Source: Phocoenobacter uteri (GTDB taxonomy: Bacteria > Pseudomonadota > Gammaproteobacteria > Enterobacterales > Pasteurellaceae). From it: a stretch of 64,000 nt of DNA. Position 1 is the first letter of the stretch. Every line of letters starts with the position of its first letter. The position numbers and the translations under genes are program-made. The notes beneath the pieces were generated by a model, which saw only the letters and a list, made by a program, of their open reading frames with translations, ran no database searches and was not told the origin of the DNA. This document shows positions 15,856 through 24,280 of this stretch, piece after piece. Location: NCBI RefSeq assembly GCF_900454895.1, contig NZ_UGTA01000001.1, positions 1,922,001 to 1,986,000 of the forward strand, read 5' to 3'.

Positions 15856-16992
15856 ATGGTAAAAATAATGAATAAAATTGAACAGCTTTTGAAACTGATC
15901 CAAATTCCTCAGCTTGGTGCTCAACGTATTGGGCGACTTTTAAATGAAGTCAATTTCACCGAGTTTTGTGATTATGATAAAACACAGCTTCGTCAAATGG
16001 GCTGGAATGAAAAACAAATTCGGCGTTGGTTTAACCCTGATAGAAAAAAGATTGAGGAAGTTTTAGTGTGGCAAGAAAAGGAAAGTCATCATTTATTAAC
16101 ATTATTTGATGAAGATTATCCTTTTTTACTTAGACAAATCAGCACAGCACCTCCGCTACTTTTTGTGAAAGGCGATCAAGCGGTGCTTTCTGAGCCACAA
16201 ATTGCCATTGTGGGAAGCCGTGATTATTCCCATTATGGCGAATACTGGGCAAAACATTTTTCAGCGGAATTAGTGAAAAATAATATTGTGGTTACTAGCG
16301 GGTTGGCGATAGGGATTGATGGATTTTGTCATCAACAAGTACTCAAAGAAAAAGGGCGGACTATTGCTGTTTTAGGCAGTGGGTTAGATAAAATTTATCC
16401 CGCACGCCATAAAAGGCTTGCTGAACAGATTTTAGAAAATAATGGTGCATTGGTGTCTGAATTTTTTCCTAACCAGCCCCCTTTGGCTGAAAACTTTCCC
16501 CGCCGAAATCGAATTATAAGTGGTTTATCATTGGGAACATTGGTCGTGGAAGCAACCATAAAAAGTGGCTCATTGATTACGGCTCGCTATGCCTTAGAGC
16601 AAGGGCGAGAAGTGTTTGCTATTCCTAATTCAGTGCAAGATCCCTATGCACAGGGTTGCCATAAATTGATCAAAGAAGGGGCATTATTAGTTGATTGTGT
16701 CGAAGATATTTTAAAAGCAATAGAATTTCAGATTCAGCCTGTTTTTAATATCCCAAAACAAGCGACCTTGTTTGATATACCCAAAGAAAATAATTTTGCA
16801 AAAATCGATCTAAATTTAACCGCTTGCCAGCAACAAATTTTATCTAAATTAAGTTTTGAGCCAATCAGTGCTGATGATTTAGCAGAAGTGTGTGAAATGA
16901 GTATTGAAACGTTGCTCATTGAACTTTTAACCCTCGAATTGGAAGGGGCTGTGAAGCAGGTTTCAGGGGGATATGTGAAGGATAAGCGGTGA
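15856..16992 (+). CDS. dprA: DNA processing protein DprA
   Basis: A 378-residue protein that loads RecA on incoming single-stranded DNA during transformation. The Rossmann-like core is complete (IVGSRDYSHYGE, VVTSGLAIGIDGFCHQ, VLGSGLDKIYPARH, PRRNRIISGLS, VVEATIKSGSLITARYALEQGREVFAIP, GCHKLIKEGA). A short helical domain precedes it and a winged-helix-like domain (ISADDLAEVCEMSIETLL) follows. The ATG at 15856 is kept because AAAAGG lies 11 nt before it; a second ATG is at 15868. A reverse uptake signal is embedded near 16795-16830. Confidence 0.95.
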   Translation: MVKIMNKIEQLLKLIQIPQLGAQRIGRLLNEVNFTEFCDYDKTQLRQMGWNEKQIRRWFNPDRKKIEEVLVWQEKESHHLLTLFDEDYPFLLRQISTAPPLLFVKGDQAVLSEPQIAIVGSRDYSHYGEYWAKHFSAELVKNNIVVTSGLAIGIDGFCHQQVLKEKGRTIAVLGSGLDKIYPARHKRLAEQILENNGALVSEFFPNQPPLAENFPRRNRIISGLSLGTLVVEATIKSGSLITARYALEQGREVFAIPNSVQDPYAQGCHKLIKEGALLVDCVEDILKAIEFQIQPVFNIPKQATLFDIPKENNFAKIDLNLTACQQQILSKLSFEPISADDLAEVCEMSIETLLIELLTLELEGAVKQVSGGYVKDKR

Positions 16993-17243
16993 TATTTTGA
17001 TAAGAATTTACTTCATTTATATAGCGATATGATATTATTATTTTAAAATCAGATAGCGTGATTGCTAAAATTATTTATCCTCTGATGAAATCAAGCGTTT
17101 AGAGCGTACTATTTCTGTTTTTTGACTATCATTGAACGCATTATTTCTGACTTTGAGCGGTTTTTGGAAAGCGTGCAAGAAAAGAAAAAATAAACCAAGC
17201 GGTCATATTTTTATTAAAATTTACAAAAGTTTGTAAAAGATCG
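16993..17243. other. Intergenic stretch with a possible gene remnant and an uptake signal
   Basis: About 250 bp between dprA and the secE promoter. Two short open stretches in different frames read like the broken end of a coding sequence (SSDEIKRLERTIS near 17070-17120, then IIERIISDFERFLESV ending in lysines and TAA at 17191-17193). No start or ribosome site is left and the family is not recognised. An uptake signal follows at 17194-17230. Confidence 0.3.
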
Positions 17244-17271
17244 TGGCAAGTGGCGTAGAAAATGGTAGAAT
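17244..17271 (+). promoter_or_regulatory. Predicted secE-nusG promoter
   Basis: TGGCAA (17244-17249), a 16-bp spacer and TAGAAT (17266-17271). The -35 is weak. It places the transcription start about 47 nt before the secE ATG. Confidence 0.4.
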
Positions 17272-17324
17272 TACACGCTTTCAAAATTGAATATTCTTTT
17301 TTTTACACAAATTTTAGGTTTTAT

Positions 17325-17738
17325 ATGGCAAATAAGAACAAGAAAAAAGTCTCTGAAAAAACACCAGAGATTACATTAAAAAGTAAAGGTGTAAATACAT
17401 TTTTATGGGTTGTTGCTATTGCACTTTTAGCAGTAGTAGCCGTTGGAAATGTGTATTTTTCAACACATTTTAGTTTATTAGTTCGTGTTTTACTGATGGT
17501 TGGTCTAGGTGTTGCAGGTTTAGTAGTTGCATCTCTAACTAATGAAGGTAAAAAAGCAATTGGATTTTTAAAAGAATCTCGTTTAGAACTAAGAAAAATT
17601 ATTTGGCCAACACGTCAAGAAACAACACAAACGACTTTTATTGTAATCGCAATTACTGTCGTTGTATCTTTAATTCTATGGGCAATGGATTCAATCATTG
17701 TGCAATTAGTGACATTTTTAACTGAGTTGAGGTTCTAA
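17325..17738 (+). CDS. secE: Protein translocase subunit SecE
   Basis: A 137-residue inner-membrane component of the SecYEG channel. Two N-terminal hydrophobic segments precede the conserved amphipathic helix FLKESRLELRKIIWPTRQET and the essential last membrane helix. This three-helix form is that of enteric SecE (127 aa). MANKNKK at 17325 is chosen as the start; a longer frame opening at 17262 would overlap the predicted promoter. nusG begins 2 nt after the stop. Confidence 0.93.
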   Translation: MANKNKKKVSEKTPEITLKSKGVNTFLWVVAIALLAVVAVGNVYFSTHFSLLVRVLLMVGLGVAGLVVASLTNEGKKAIGFLKESRLELRKIIWPTRQETTQTTFIVIAITVVVSLILWAMDSIIVQLVTFLTELRF

Positions 17739-17739
17739 G

Positions 17740-18324
17740 ATGAGTGAAGTAGAAGTAACATCACAAGAAGAGCAGCAAGCAACCCCAAGCGATAAACGTT
17801 GGTATGTGTTGCAGGCTTTTTCTGGCTTTGAGTCTCGAGTAGCTATTACATTGCGTGAGTATATTAAGCAACATCAAATGGAAGATCAGTTTGGTGAAGT
17901 ATTGGTGCCAACAGAAGAAGTTATTGAGAATGTAGCAGGTAAACGCCGTAAAACAGAACGTAAATTCTTTCCAGGTTATGTACTTGTACAAATGGATATG
18001 AATGATGAAACGTGGCACTTAGTGAAAAGTGTTCCACGTGTAATGGGCTTTATTGGTGGAACCGCAGATCGTCCTGCTCCAATTACGCAAAAAGAAGCTG
18101 AGCGTATCCTTAATCGTGTACAAGAAACTTCAGATAAACCAAAACACAAAACAACTTTCCAACCAGGTGAGTTGGTGCGTGTTACCGAAGGTCCATTTGC
18201 AGACTTTTCTGGTACTGTGGAAGAAGTGGATTACGAGAAGAGCCGTGTCAAAGTATCAGTTTCAATCTTTGGTCGTGCAACCCCTGTGGAGTTAGCATTT
18301 AATCAGGTTGAGAAACAGAGCTAA
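17740..18324 (+). CDS. nusG: Transcription termination/antitermination factor NusG
   Basis: A 194-residue RNA polymerase-bound factor. The NGN domain is clear (KRWYVLQAFSGFESRV, KRKTERKFFPGYVLVQM, PRVMGFIGG) and the KOW domain follows (FQPGELVRVTEGPFADFSGTVEEVD, VSIFGRATPVEL). NusG links Rho or ribosomes to the elongating polymerase; rho is also in this window. It forms a two-gene unit with secE that ends at a strong terminator, unlike E. coli-type clusters where rplK is next. Confidence 0.97.
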   Translation: MSEVEVTSQEEQQATPSDKRWYVLQAFSGFESRVAITLREYIKQHQMEDQFGEVLVPTEEVIENVAGKRRKTERKFFPGYVLVQMDMNDETWHLVKSVPRVMGFIGGTADRPAPITQKEAERILNRVQETSDKPKHKTTFQPGELVRVTEGPFADFSGTVEEVDYEKSRVKVSVSIFGRATPVELAFNQVEKQS

Positions 18325-18347
18325 TTTTTTAGTTATAAATAATGAAG

Positions 18348-18387
18348 ATACCCTAAATGTTGGAAACAATATTTGGGGTATTTTTTT
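18348..18387 (+). terminator. Terminator after nusG
   Basis: ATACCCTAAAT (18348-18358) pairs with ATTTGGGGTAT (18371-18381, one G-U pair) and is followed by seven T. It isolates secE-nusG from the protease gene. Confidence 0.88.
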
Positions 18388-18565
18388 ATGGTTTCATTGG
18401 TAATAACAATGGTAGAATATTTGTGATTAAATAGGTCTAACTGGTTGTTTTTAATTATCTGTTTAATTTTATTTTATACTGATTATTTGGTATTTCAATG
18501 TATAAAAATCTTTATAATCAGTGGTATCTTTATCATCATTTATTATAGAAATAGGAGTTTTATTT

Positions 18566-20533
18566 ATGAGCGTAAATAGCAATAGTAACGAGATGATTAG
18601 AGTGAGCGGAAAGATTGATTTAGAAAATATCGCTGTGGATTATCACGGTTACAATCTTGATGGTATCTTTAATAAAGGACACAATCCACAGACGATTAAG
18701 GGCATTGATATTATTATTGATAATAAAGCGTATTTTGCGAGCTTTAATTCAGAAACAAAAACCTTTTATACTGATATTCCTTATAAAGATCTTTACAACG
18801 CCAATCATAAAACCATTTCATATCAAATCCATAAAGATACCAATATTCAAGGATTAGTCCAGTTTAGTGATCAATATAAACCTTTTGTCATGTCATCCCC
18901 TTCCATTCTTGAACGCAATATTTCTTTTGATAATTCTTTTTTAAGCAAACAAAATGGGCATTATATTATTGATTCAACGAAATTAACTCATACATCCGTT
19001 AATCTTTCAGAGGTTGAGCTTGAACAATATAATGGCAAGATGGTACATACTCAGCAAAAACTAAGCAATTATCAATTACCATCCTTTATGAAAGTACTTA
19101 GCTATGAAAATTATAATGATGAAGCTGGACATATTCATAAGGAAGGTCGCTTAGCCGACAGTGAATATGGCAATGCTCATGGCACAAAAGTGATTAAATA
19201 TCATTTTGCGACCGAAAAAGAAAGCGTTAACCATTTTGATAGCGAAAATAATGTTCGATGGGGTAGTGCAAAATGGTGGCAAGTCATTACTGGTAAAATT
19301 GATCGAGGTGCTAAAGAGTATTCAGAGCAAGATAAAGCGTTAGTGAAATCAGCCCTTGATAAGATAGCTGAATATGTGGATGTGAGATTTGAAGAGACAA
19401 ATGATACAACGCAATCGGATAAAAATGAAGTGTTAGATTTTTATCGTTTTGATATCAACCGACACCTTGAAAAGCCGAATAGTAATGCTTACGCTGAATT
19501 AGGTGGCGATGTCGTGATTGATGATCGTTCAAGTGCGATGAATTTCCAGACTATTGCCCACGAAGTGCTACATACAATGGGATTAAAGCACCCGTTTGAT
19601 AAGGGAAATCAGTGGGAGTCTCAGGGGAAATTGGATAGCAGAGGTTCAACCTTAATGAGCTATGTCACAGATAAAGACTGGCTCAAAACTGATGATTTAA
19701 GAATGTATGATTTGGCTTATTTACATTATCGTTATGGCGTAAACCCAAACGCACGTAAAGGTGATGATGTTTATACCTTTAAAGATTTTAATCAAACTAG
19801 CAGCGATGGTGATATTTATATTTGGGATGGTGCGGGTGTTGATACCTTTGACGCATCAAATGAACTTGATGGTAATGGTGTTTATGTTGATTTAACACCA
19901 GGTTCTCGTATTTATCGTGGCGGTAGCGAAGCACCAGATTGGAATAACAAAGCCTTTGGTTTAGAAGAAATTGAGTTTTATCGCAATTATAATGAATATT
20001 TCAAAGATGAAGTCGCTAAAGGCATAAAAATAGAAGACGGTAACAGCTTTAATGAAGGGCTATTTGGCTATAAATTTTCAACAGATAATGCGTTCATCGG
20101 CTTTGGTACTCAAATTGAGAATTTAAAAGGTTCACAATATGCAGATACTTTAATCGGTAACAAAGCGAATAATAAAATTTGGGGAGGTAACGGCAATGAT
20201 CTTATTAAAGGCGGCGAAGGCAATGATTATTTAGATGGCGGAGTCGGTGCGGATACCTTAATGGGTGGTGCTGGAAATGATGTTTTTGCTTTTAATAATC
20301 AGCTTGATGGAACATTAGATACGATTTTAGATTTTGAACAAGGTGATAAAATCAGATTAGATCACGAAATTTTCAGTGAATTACGTGTAGATAAAAGTAA
20401 TTTAATGGAAATGTTAGATTATAATCAATCGACAGGCGTATTATCTTATCAGGATCACGGCACAAATATTGCATTTGCTAAATTAGAGAATCATTTTGAT
20501 ATAATGTCGCCTTCGCATTTTGAGATTGTTTAA
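18566..20533 (+). CDS. Secreted serralysin-like (M10B) zinc metalloprotease with RTX repeats
   Basis: A 655-residue protein. The zinc motif HEVLHTMGLKHP (His332, Glu333, His336, His342) and the Met-turn STLMSY (Met364) identify a serralysin-type metzincin. About four glycine/aspartate nonapeptides follow (GGNGND, GGEGND, GGVGAD, GGAGND; residues ~525-575), binding Ca2+ outside the cell. It ends in FEIV, an acidic residue plus hydrophobics, the usual type I export signal; no signal peptide is seen. Some 190 extra N-terminal residues (VSGKIDLENIAVDYHGYNL...) resemble an Ig-like adhesin domain, so it is longer than ~480-residue serralysins. AGGAG eight bases before 18566 selects this start over a GTG 45 bases upstream. 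It sits alone between nusG and rplK; no transporter is nearby. Confidence 0.85.
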   Translation: MSVNSNSNEMIRVSGKIDLENIAVDYHGYNLDGIFNKGHNPQTIKGIDIIIDNKAYFASFNSETKTFYTDIPYKDLYNANHKTISYQIHKDTNIQGLVQFSDQYKPFVMSSPSILERNISFDNSFLSKQNGHYIIDSTKLTHTSVNLSEVELEQYNGKMVHTQQKLSNYQLPSFMKVLSYENYNDEAGHIHKEGRLADSEYGNAHGTKVIKYHFATEKESVNHFDSENNVRWGSAKWWQVITGKIDRGAKEYSEQDKALVKSALDKIAEYVDVRFEETNDTTQSDKNEVLDFYRFDINRHLEKPNSNAYAELGGDVVIDDRSSAMNFQTIAHEVLHTMGLKHPFDKGNQWESQGKLDSRGSTLMSYVTDKDWLKTDDLRMYDLAYLHYRYGVNPNARKGDDVYTFKDFNQTSSDGDIYIWDGAGVDTFDASNELDGNGVYVDLTPGSRIYRGGSEAPDWNNKAFGLEEIEFYRNYNEYFKDEVAKGIKIEDGNSFNEGLFGYKFSTDNAFIGFGTQIENLKGSQYADTLIGNKANNKIWGGNGNDLIKGGEGNDYLDGGVGADTLMGGAGNDVFAFNNQLDGTLDTILDFEQGDKIRLDHEIFSELRVDKSNLMEMLDYNQSTGVLSYQDHGTNIAFAKLENHFDIMSPSHFEIV

Positions 20534-20650
20534 CTTTAAGTTATAATCAGCGACTCAATATTTACTTTTATTTTTAGTAAATTTTTATTAAAAACTGACC
20601 GCTTCATTGTGGTCTGTTTTATCTTTTTTGCAAAATCTTGACGGTTTTGC

Positions 20651-20679
20651 TTGAAAAATGGTCGTAAAATCATTAGAAT
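20651..20679 (+). promoter_or_regulatory. Promoter of rplK-rplA
   Basis: TTGAAA (20651-20656), a 17-bp spacer and TAGAAT (20674-20679): near-consensus, giving a leader of about 60 nt. Confidence 0.75.
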
Positions 20680-20699
20680 TTGCGGTCTTTACACAACTA

Positions 20700-20727
20700 G
20701 GGAAGCTAATTTTTAGCGTTATTACCC
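20700..20727 (+). promoter_or_regulatory. Possible L1 autoregulatory RNA site in the rplK leader
   Basis: GGG (20700-20702) can pair with CCC (20725-20727), enclosing a GCTAA/TTAGC hairpin, with an asymmetric internal loop. In many bacteria L1 represses its operon by binding such a leader structure just before rplK. Only the fold is seen; the match to the L1 consensus was not tested. Confidence 0.4.
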
Positions 20728-20745
20728 ATTAAGAGGAAATCAAAA

Positions 20746-21174
20746 ATGGCAAAAAAAGTACAAGCCTACATTAAGTTGCAAGTTGCAGCTGGTGCGGCAA
20801 ACCCAAGTCCACCAGTTGGTCCTGCATTAGGTCAACACGGTGTGAACATTATGGAATTCTGTAAAGCGTTCAACGCAAGAACTGACAGCATGGAAAAAGG
20901 TTTACCTATTCCTGTTGTAATCACAGTTTACGCAGACCGTTCTTTCACATTCATTACTAAAACACCACCAGCAGCTGTATTGTTGAAAAAAGCAGCAGGC
21001 GTTAAATCTGGTTCAGGTGTACCTAACAAAACTAAAGTAGGTAAAGTAACTCGTGCACAAGTTCAAGAAATCGCAGAATTAAAAGCGGCAGATATGACTG
21101 GTGCAACTATTGAAACAATGATGAAATCTATTGAAGGTACTGCACGTTCAATGGGTTTAGTGGTGGAGGACTAA
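20746..21174 (+). CDS. rplK: 50S ribosomal protein L11
   Basis: A 142-residue ribosomal protein, the E. coli length. Conserved N-terminus (VQAYIKLQVAAGAANPSPPVGPALGQHGVNIMEFCKAFN) binds release factors and the L7/L12 stalk base; the C-terminal domain (KTKVGKVTRAQVQEIAELKAADM, GTARSMGL) binds 23S rRNA. AAGAGGAAA precedes the ATG. It is the first gene of an rplK-rplA pair with its own promoter. Confidence 0.98.
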   Translation: MAKKVQAYIKLQVAAGAANPSPPVGPALGQHGVNIMEFCKAFNARTDSMEKGLPIPVVITVYADRSFTFITKTPPAAVLLKKAAGVKSGSGVPNKTKVGKVTRAQVQEIAELKAADMTGATIETMMKSIEGTARSMGLVVED

Positions 21175-21177
21175 TCA

Positions 21178-21873
21178 ATGGCTAAACTTACTAAACGTAT
21201 GAAAGCAATTAGAGAAGGTGTTGACGCAACTAAATCTTATGAAATCAACGAAGCGGTAGTTTTATTGAAAAAATTTGCAACAGAGAAATTTGTTGAAAGC
21301 GTTGATGTAGCAGTTAACTTAGGTATCGATCCTCGTAAATCTGACCAAAACGTGCGTGGTGCAACTGTGTTACCACACGGAACTGGTAAAGAAGTACGTG
21401 TTGCTGTATTCACACAAGGTGCAAATGCAGACGCTGCGAAAGAAGCGGGTGCAGACATCGTGGGTATGGAAGATCTTGCTGAATTAGTGAAAAAAGGCGA
21501 AATGAACTTTGACGTTGTTATCGCTAGTCCAGATGCAATGCGTATCGTTGGTCAATTAGGTCAAATTTTAGGTCCACGTGGTTTAATGCCAAACCCTAAA
21601 GTTGGAACTGTAACACCAAACGTTGCTGAAGCAGTGAAAAATGCTAAATCAGGTCAGGTTCGTTACCGTAATGATAAAAATGGTATTATCCATACTTCAA
21701 TCGGTAAAGCTAACTTCTCTGAAGAGCAAATTAAAGGTAACTTAGAAGCATTCTTAGGTGCAGTAATTAAAGCTCGCCCAACAACAGCTAAAGGTGTTTT
21801 CGTTAAGAAAGTAACGATTTCTACTACTCAAGGTGCTGGTGTTGAAGTAGATCAAGCTTCATTAGCTCTTTAA
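21178..21873 (+). CDS. rplA: 50S ribosomal protein L1
   Basis: A 231-residue protein forming the L1 stalk near the ribosomal exit site and repressing its own mRNA. Hallmarks are RKSDQNVRGATVLPHGTGK, GLMPNPKVGTVTPNV and the C-terminal FVKKVTISTTQG. Only 3 nt separate it from the rplK stop, so both are co-translated. A terminator follows instead of rplJ, and an antiporter gene is interposed. Confidence 0.98.
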   Translation: MAKLTKRMKAIREGVDATKSYEINEAVVLLKKFATEKFVESVDVAVNLGIDPRKSDQNVRGATVLPHGTGKEVRVAVFTQGANADAAKEAGADIVGMEDLAELVKKGEMNFDVVIASPDAMRIVGQLGQILGPRGLMPNPKVGTVTPNVAEAVKNAKSGQVRYRNDKNGIIHTSIGKANFSEEQIKGNLEAFLGAVIKARPTTAKGVFVKKVTISTTQGAGVEVDQASLAL

Positions 21874-21894
21874 TTTTTAGATTTTTCTAAATAT

Positions 21895-21927
21895 AAAGCG
21901 TAACTTTTTAAGTTGCGCTTTTTTTAT
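21895..21927 (+). terminator. Terminator after rplA
   Basis: AAGCGTAACTT pairs with AAGTTGCGCTT (one G-U pair) and a run of seven T follows. Confidence 0.85.
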
Positions 21928-22002
21928 ACTCATTACAAAATGTGTGAAAAATAACATTAAAAGAACAAAAAGAGTTAAAAAGCATACATAAAAATAAAAT
22001 TT

Positions 22003-22064
22003 TGTGAGAAATGTCACAAAAATAATATTTGTTACTATTTTTCATTATGTGATTTTTCTATAAT
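22003..22064 (+). promoter_or_regulatory. Class I CRP-dependent promoter of the phosphate-ester antiporter
   Basis: A perfect CRP palindrome TGTGA-GAAATG-TCACA (22003-22018) and a consensus TATAAT -10 (22059-22064) with no recognisable -35. The operator centre is 60-61 bp upstream of the predicted start, the textbook class I geometry. Confidence 0.82.
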
Positions 22065-22111
22065 TCGCCTCCTTATTTATTTAAAGATTTTATTTTTAAC
22101 AGAGAGAGTAT

Positions 22112-23416
22112 ATGTCTGATCACAATTTAGAAAAGAAGTTTAAATCATTTCAAATTCAATCATTAGTCGGTGTGTTTATTGGTTATATGTGCTATTACAT
22201 TGTGCGTAATAACTTTACATTTTCTACACCTTATATTCAGCAGGATTTAGGTCTTTCAAATACCCAAATTGGTTTTTTAACTTCATTGATGTTAATTACT
22301 TATGGTTGTAGTAAAGGGTTAATGAGTATTCTTGCAGATAAAGCAAATCCACGTAATTTTATGGCGTTAGGTCTAGTGTTATGTGTGATTGTGAATATTG
22401 CACTTGGTTTTTCAAGCGGCTTTTATATTTTTGCAGGGCTTGTTGTATTGCTTGGTCTATTTCAAGGTATGGGGGTTGGCCCTTCCATTATTACTGTTGG
22501 ACATTGGTTTCCTCGCAGACAGCGTGGACGTGCAAGTACTATCTGGAATGTTTCACATAACTTAGGTGGTGGATTAGTTGCACCAATTGTTGGAGCAAGT
22601 TTAGCGTATTTAGGCACAGAAAATTGGCGTTTATCTGCGTATTTTATTCCTGCTATTTGTGCTTTTATTGGTGTTATTTTGATTTTTATTCTTGTTAAAA
22701 AGCGTCCTGTTGAAGAAGGCTTACCAACAGTTGAAGATATGTATCAAGAAGATTCTGTCAATAAACATATCGCAAAACATTTAACCAAAGATCCAAAAGA
22801 TTTAACCTCAAAACAAATTTTTGTAGAGCATATTCTTAAAAATCCAAATTCTTGGTATTTAGTGGGTGTGGATATTTTCACTTATATGGTGCGTTTCGGA
22901 ATGCTTACTTGGATCCCGCTTTATCTATTAAATGTGAAAGGATTTAGTAAAGCGGATATGGGAAGTGCATTCCTACTTTATGAATGGGCAGCAATTCCTT
23001 CAACGATTGTGGCTGGGTTCTTAGTAGATAAACTATTTCGTGGTAAAGTAATGTATCTACCAATGATATGTTTAGTGGTGGTATTTTTCTGTGTGTTTGG
23101 CTATATGTCATCGTCATCAGTATTAGCGATTACGCTTTTCTCAACAATTGTAGGTTGTTTGATTTATGTACCACAATCAATGGTTGCCGTACAAGCAATG
23201 GAAGTTATTCCTTCATTTGCATTAGGTTCTGCGGTTGGTTTACGTGGCTTTATGAGTTATATCGTAGGTTCATCACTAGGTACAACCTTATTCGGTTATG
23301 TAGTGGATAACTTCGGTTGGGAAAGTGGTTTTTATACCATTATGGTTGGTGCAGTATTATGTTTTGTATTCTGTTATTTGTCACATCGTGGACTTAAAAA
23401 ATTAGAAGCGTTGTAA
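22112..23416 (+). CDS. MFS organophosphate:phosphate antiporter (GlpT/UhpT family)
   Basis: A 434-residue carrier with twelve predicted membrane helices. The N-terminus FIGYMCYYIVRNNFTFS, the RRQRGRASTIWNVSHNLGGG loop and the DKANPRNF loop are characteristic of the organophosphate:Pi antiporter family. Members swap inorganic phosphate for glycerol-3-phosphate, hexose-6-phosphates or phosphoglycerates, or act as sensors (UhpC). Sequence alone does not separate these; the upstream CRP site favours a carbon-source importer. It stands alone between rplA and rplJ, with its own promoter and terminator. Confidence 0.87.
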   Translation: MSDHNLEKKFKSFQIQSLVGVFIGYMCYYIVRNNFTFSTPYIQQDLGLSNTQIGFLTSLMLITYGCSKGLMSILADKANPRNFMALGLVLCVIVNIALGFSSGFYIFAGLVVLLGLFQGMGVGPSIITVGHWFPRRQRGRASTIWNVSHNLGGGLVAPIVGASLAYLGTENWRLSAYFIPAICAFIGVILIFILVKKRPVEEGLPTVEDMYQEDSVNKHIAKHLTKDPKDLTSKQIFVEHILKNPNSWYLVGVDIFTYMVRFGMLTWIPLYLLNVKGFSKADMGSAFLLYEWAAIPSTIVAGFLVDKLFRGKVMYLPMICLVVVFFCVFGYMSSSSVLAITLFSTIVGCLIYVPQSMVAVQAMEVIPSFALGSAVGLRGFMSYIVGSSLGTTLFGYVVDNFGWESGFYTIMVGAVLCFVFCYLSHRGLKKLEAL

Positions 23417-23431
23417 TTTTCAACAATAGGC

Positions 23432-23460
23432 TTTACAAGGGGATTATTTAAAAGTATAAT
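23432..23460 (+). promoter_or_regulatory. Promoter of the rplJ-rplL leader
   Basis: TTTACA (23432-23437), an exact 17-bp spacer and TATAAT (23455-23460). The predicted start (~23467) gives a leader of about 260 nt. The promoter lies inside the terminator hairpin of the preceding antiporter gene. Confidence 0.7.
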
Positions 23461-23476
23461 AACCCCCTAATTTTTA
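23438..23476 (+). terminator. Terminator of the antiporter gene
   Basis: GGGG-A-TTATT pairs with AATAACCCC (one bulged A) and is followed by a T-rich run. It occupies the same bases as the rplJ promoter spacer and -10. Confidence 0.6.
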
Positions 23477-23726
23477 TCACAAGACGTGGTAGTAATTTCT
23501 GGTTGGTGCTTGACCTTTTTCAAGCCCCGTCCAAGACCGTAGGTGAGGTGACTTAGGTTATTTTCTTAATTTTCCTACGTAGATGGTGTCAGAATGATAG
23601 AAGAATTTTTCTGCTTCTGTTCACCTTTAGCCTCAAAGATGATGTAAATTATTTTTGAGAATTTTAGAAAAAATCTGACCGCTTATTTATATAAATGAAC
23701 GGCAGAGGTATCAGGAGCTAAAACCA
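23467..23726 (+). ncRNA. L10 leader (autoregulatory rplJ 5' UTR)
   Basis: The untranslated 5' region carries the conserved blocks of the ribosomal L10 leader: GGTTGGTGCTTGA, CCGTAGGTGAGGTGAC and CCTACGTAGATGGTG. These form the kink-turn element to which the L10-(L12)4 complex binds to shut off rplJ-rplL translation. This accounts for the ~310-bp gap. A reverse uptake-signal core (GACCGCTT) occurs near 23680. Confidence 0.85.
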
Positions 23727-24218
23727 ATGGCATTAAATCTTCAAGACAAACAAGCAATTGTTGCTGAAGTAAATGAAACAGCCAAAGGTGCGCTGTCTGC
23801 AGTTATCGCGGATTCTCGTGGTGTGACTGTAGATAAAATGACTGAATTGCGTAAATCTGCTCGTGCAGCTGGCGTTTCTATCCGTGTTGTTCGTAATACT
23901 TTATTACGTCGTGCGGTAGAAGGGACAGAATATGAGTGTTTAAAAGACGCATTTGTAGGTCCAACACTTATCGCTTTTTCAAATGAACACCCAGGTGCAG
24001 CAGCACGTTTGTTCAAAGACTTTGCTAAAGCAAATGATAAGTTTGAAGTAAAAGGTGCAGCCTTTGAAGGTAAAATCCAAGATCCTAACTTCTTGGCAAC
24101 ATTACCAACATTTGACGAAGGAATCGCTCAATTAATGAGTGTAATGAAAGAAGCATCAGCGGGCAAACTTGTTCGTACTCTTGCAGCTCTTCGTGATCAA
24201 ATGGAAGCCGCAGCTTAA
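23727..24218 (+). CDS. rplJ: 50S ribosomal protein L10
   Basis: A 163-residue protein that anchors L7/L12 dimers to the ribosome. Family features are MALNLQDKQAIVAEVNE, GVTVDKMTELRKSARAAGV, RVVRNTLLRRAVEGT and the C-terminal helix for L12 binding. CAGGAGC precedes the ATG. Its translation should be feedback-controlled through the leader just upstream. Confidence 0.98.
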   Translation: MALNLQDKQAIVAEVNETAKGALSAVIADSRGVTVDKMTELRKSARAAGVSIRVVRNTLLRRAVEGTEYECLKDAFVGPTLIAFSNEHPGAAARLFKDFAKANDKFEVKGAAFEGKIQDPNFLATLPTFDEGIAQLMSVMKEASAGKLVRTLAALRDQMEAAA

Positions 24219-24280
24219 TTTTAGTTTTAACTAAATAAGTTGTGCAATTATTAACTTTTTTATTTTAGGAAACAATTGTT

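Noticed and set aside
17295..17305. T-run upstream of secE as a terminator or switch
   Set aside because: No stem precedes it and it lies in the leader after the promoter.
17262..17324. Longer SecE starting at GTG/ATG near 17262
   Set aside because: It overlaps the predicted promoter and adds 21 residues absent from SecE; MANKNKK at 17325 fits the family.
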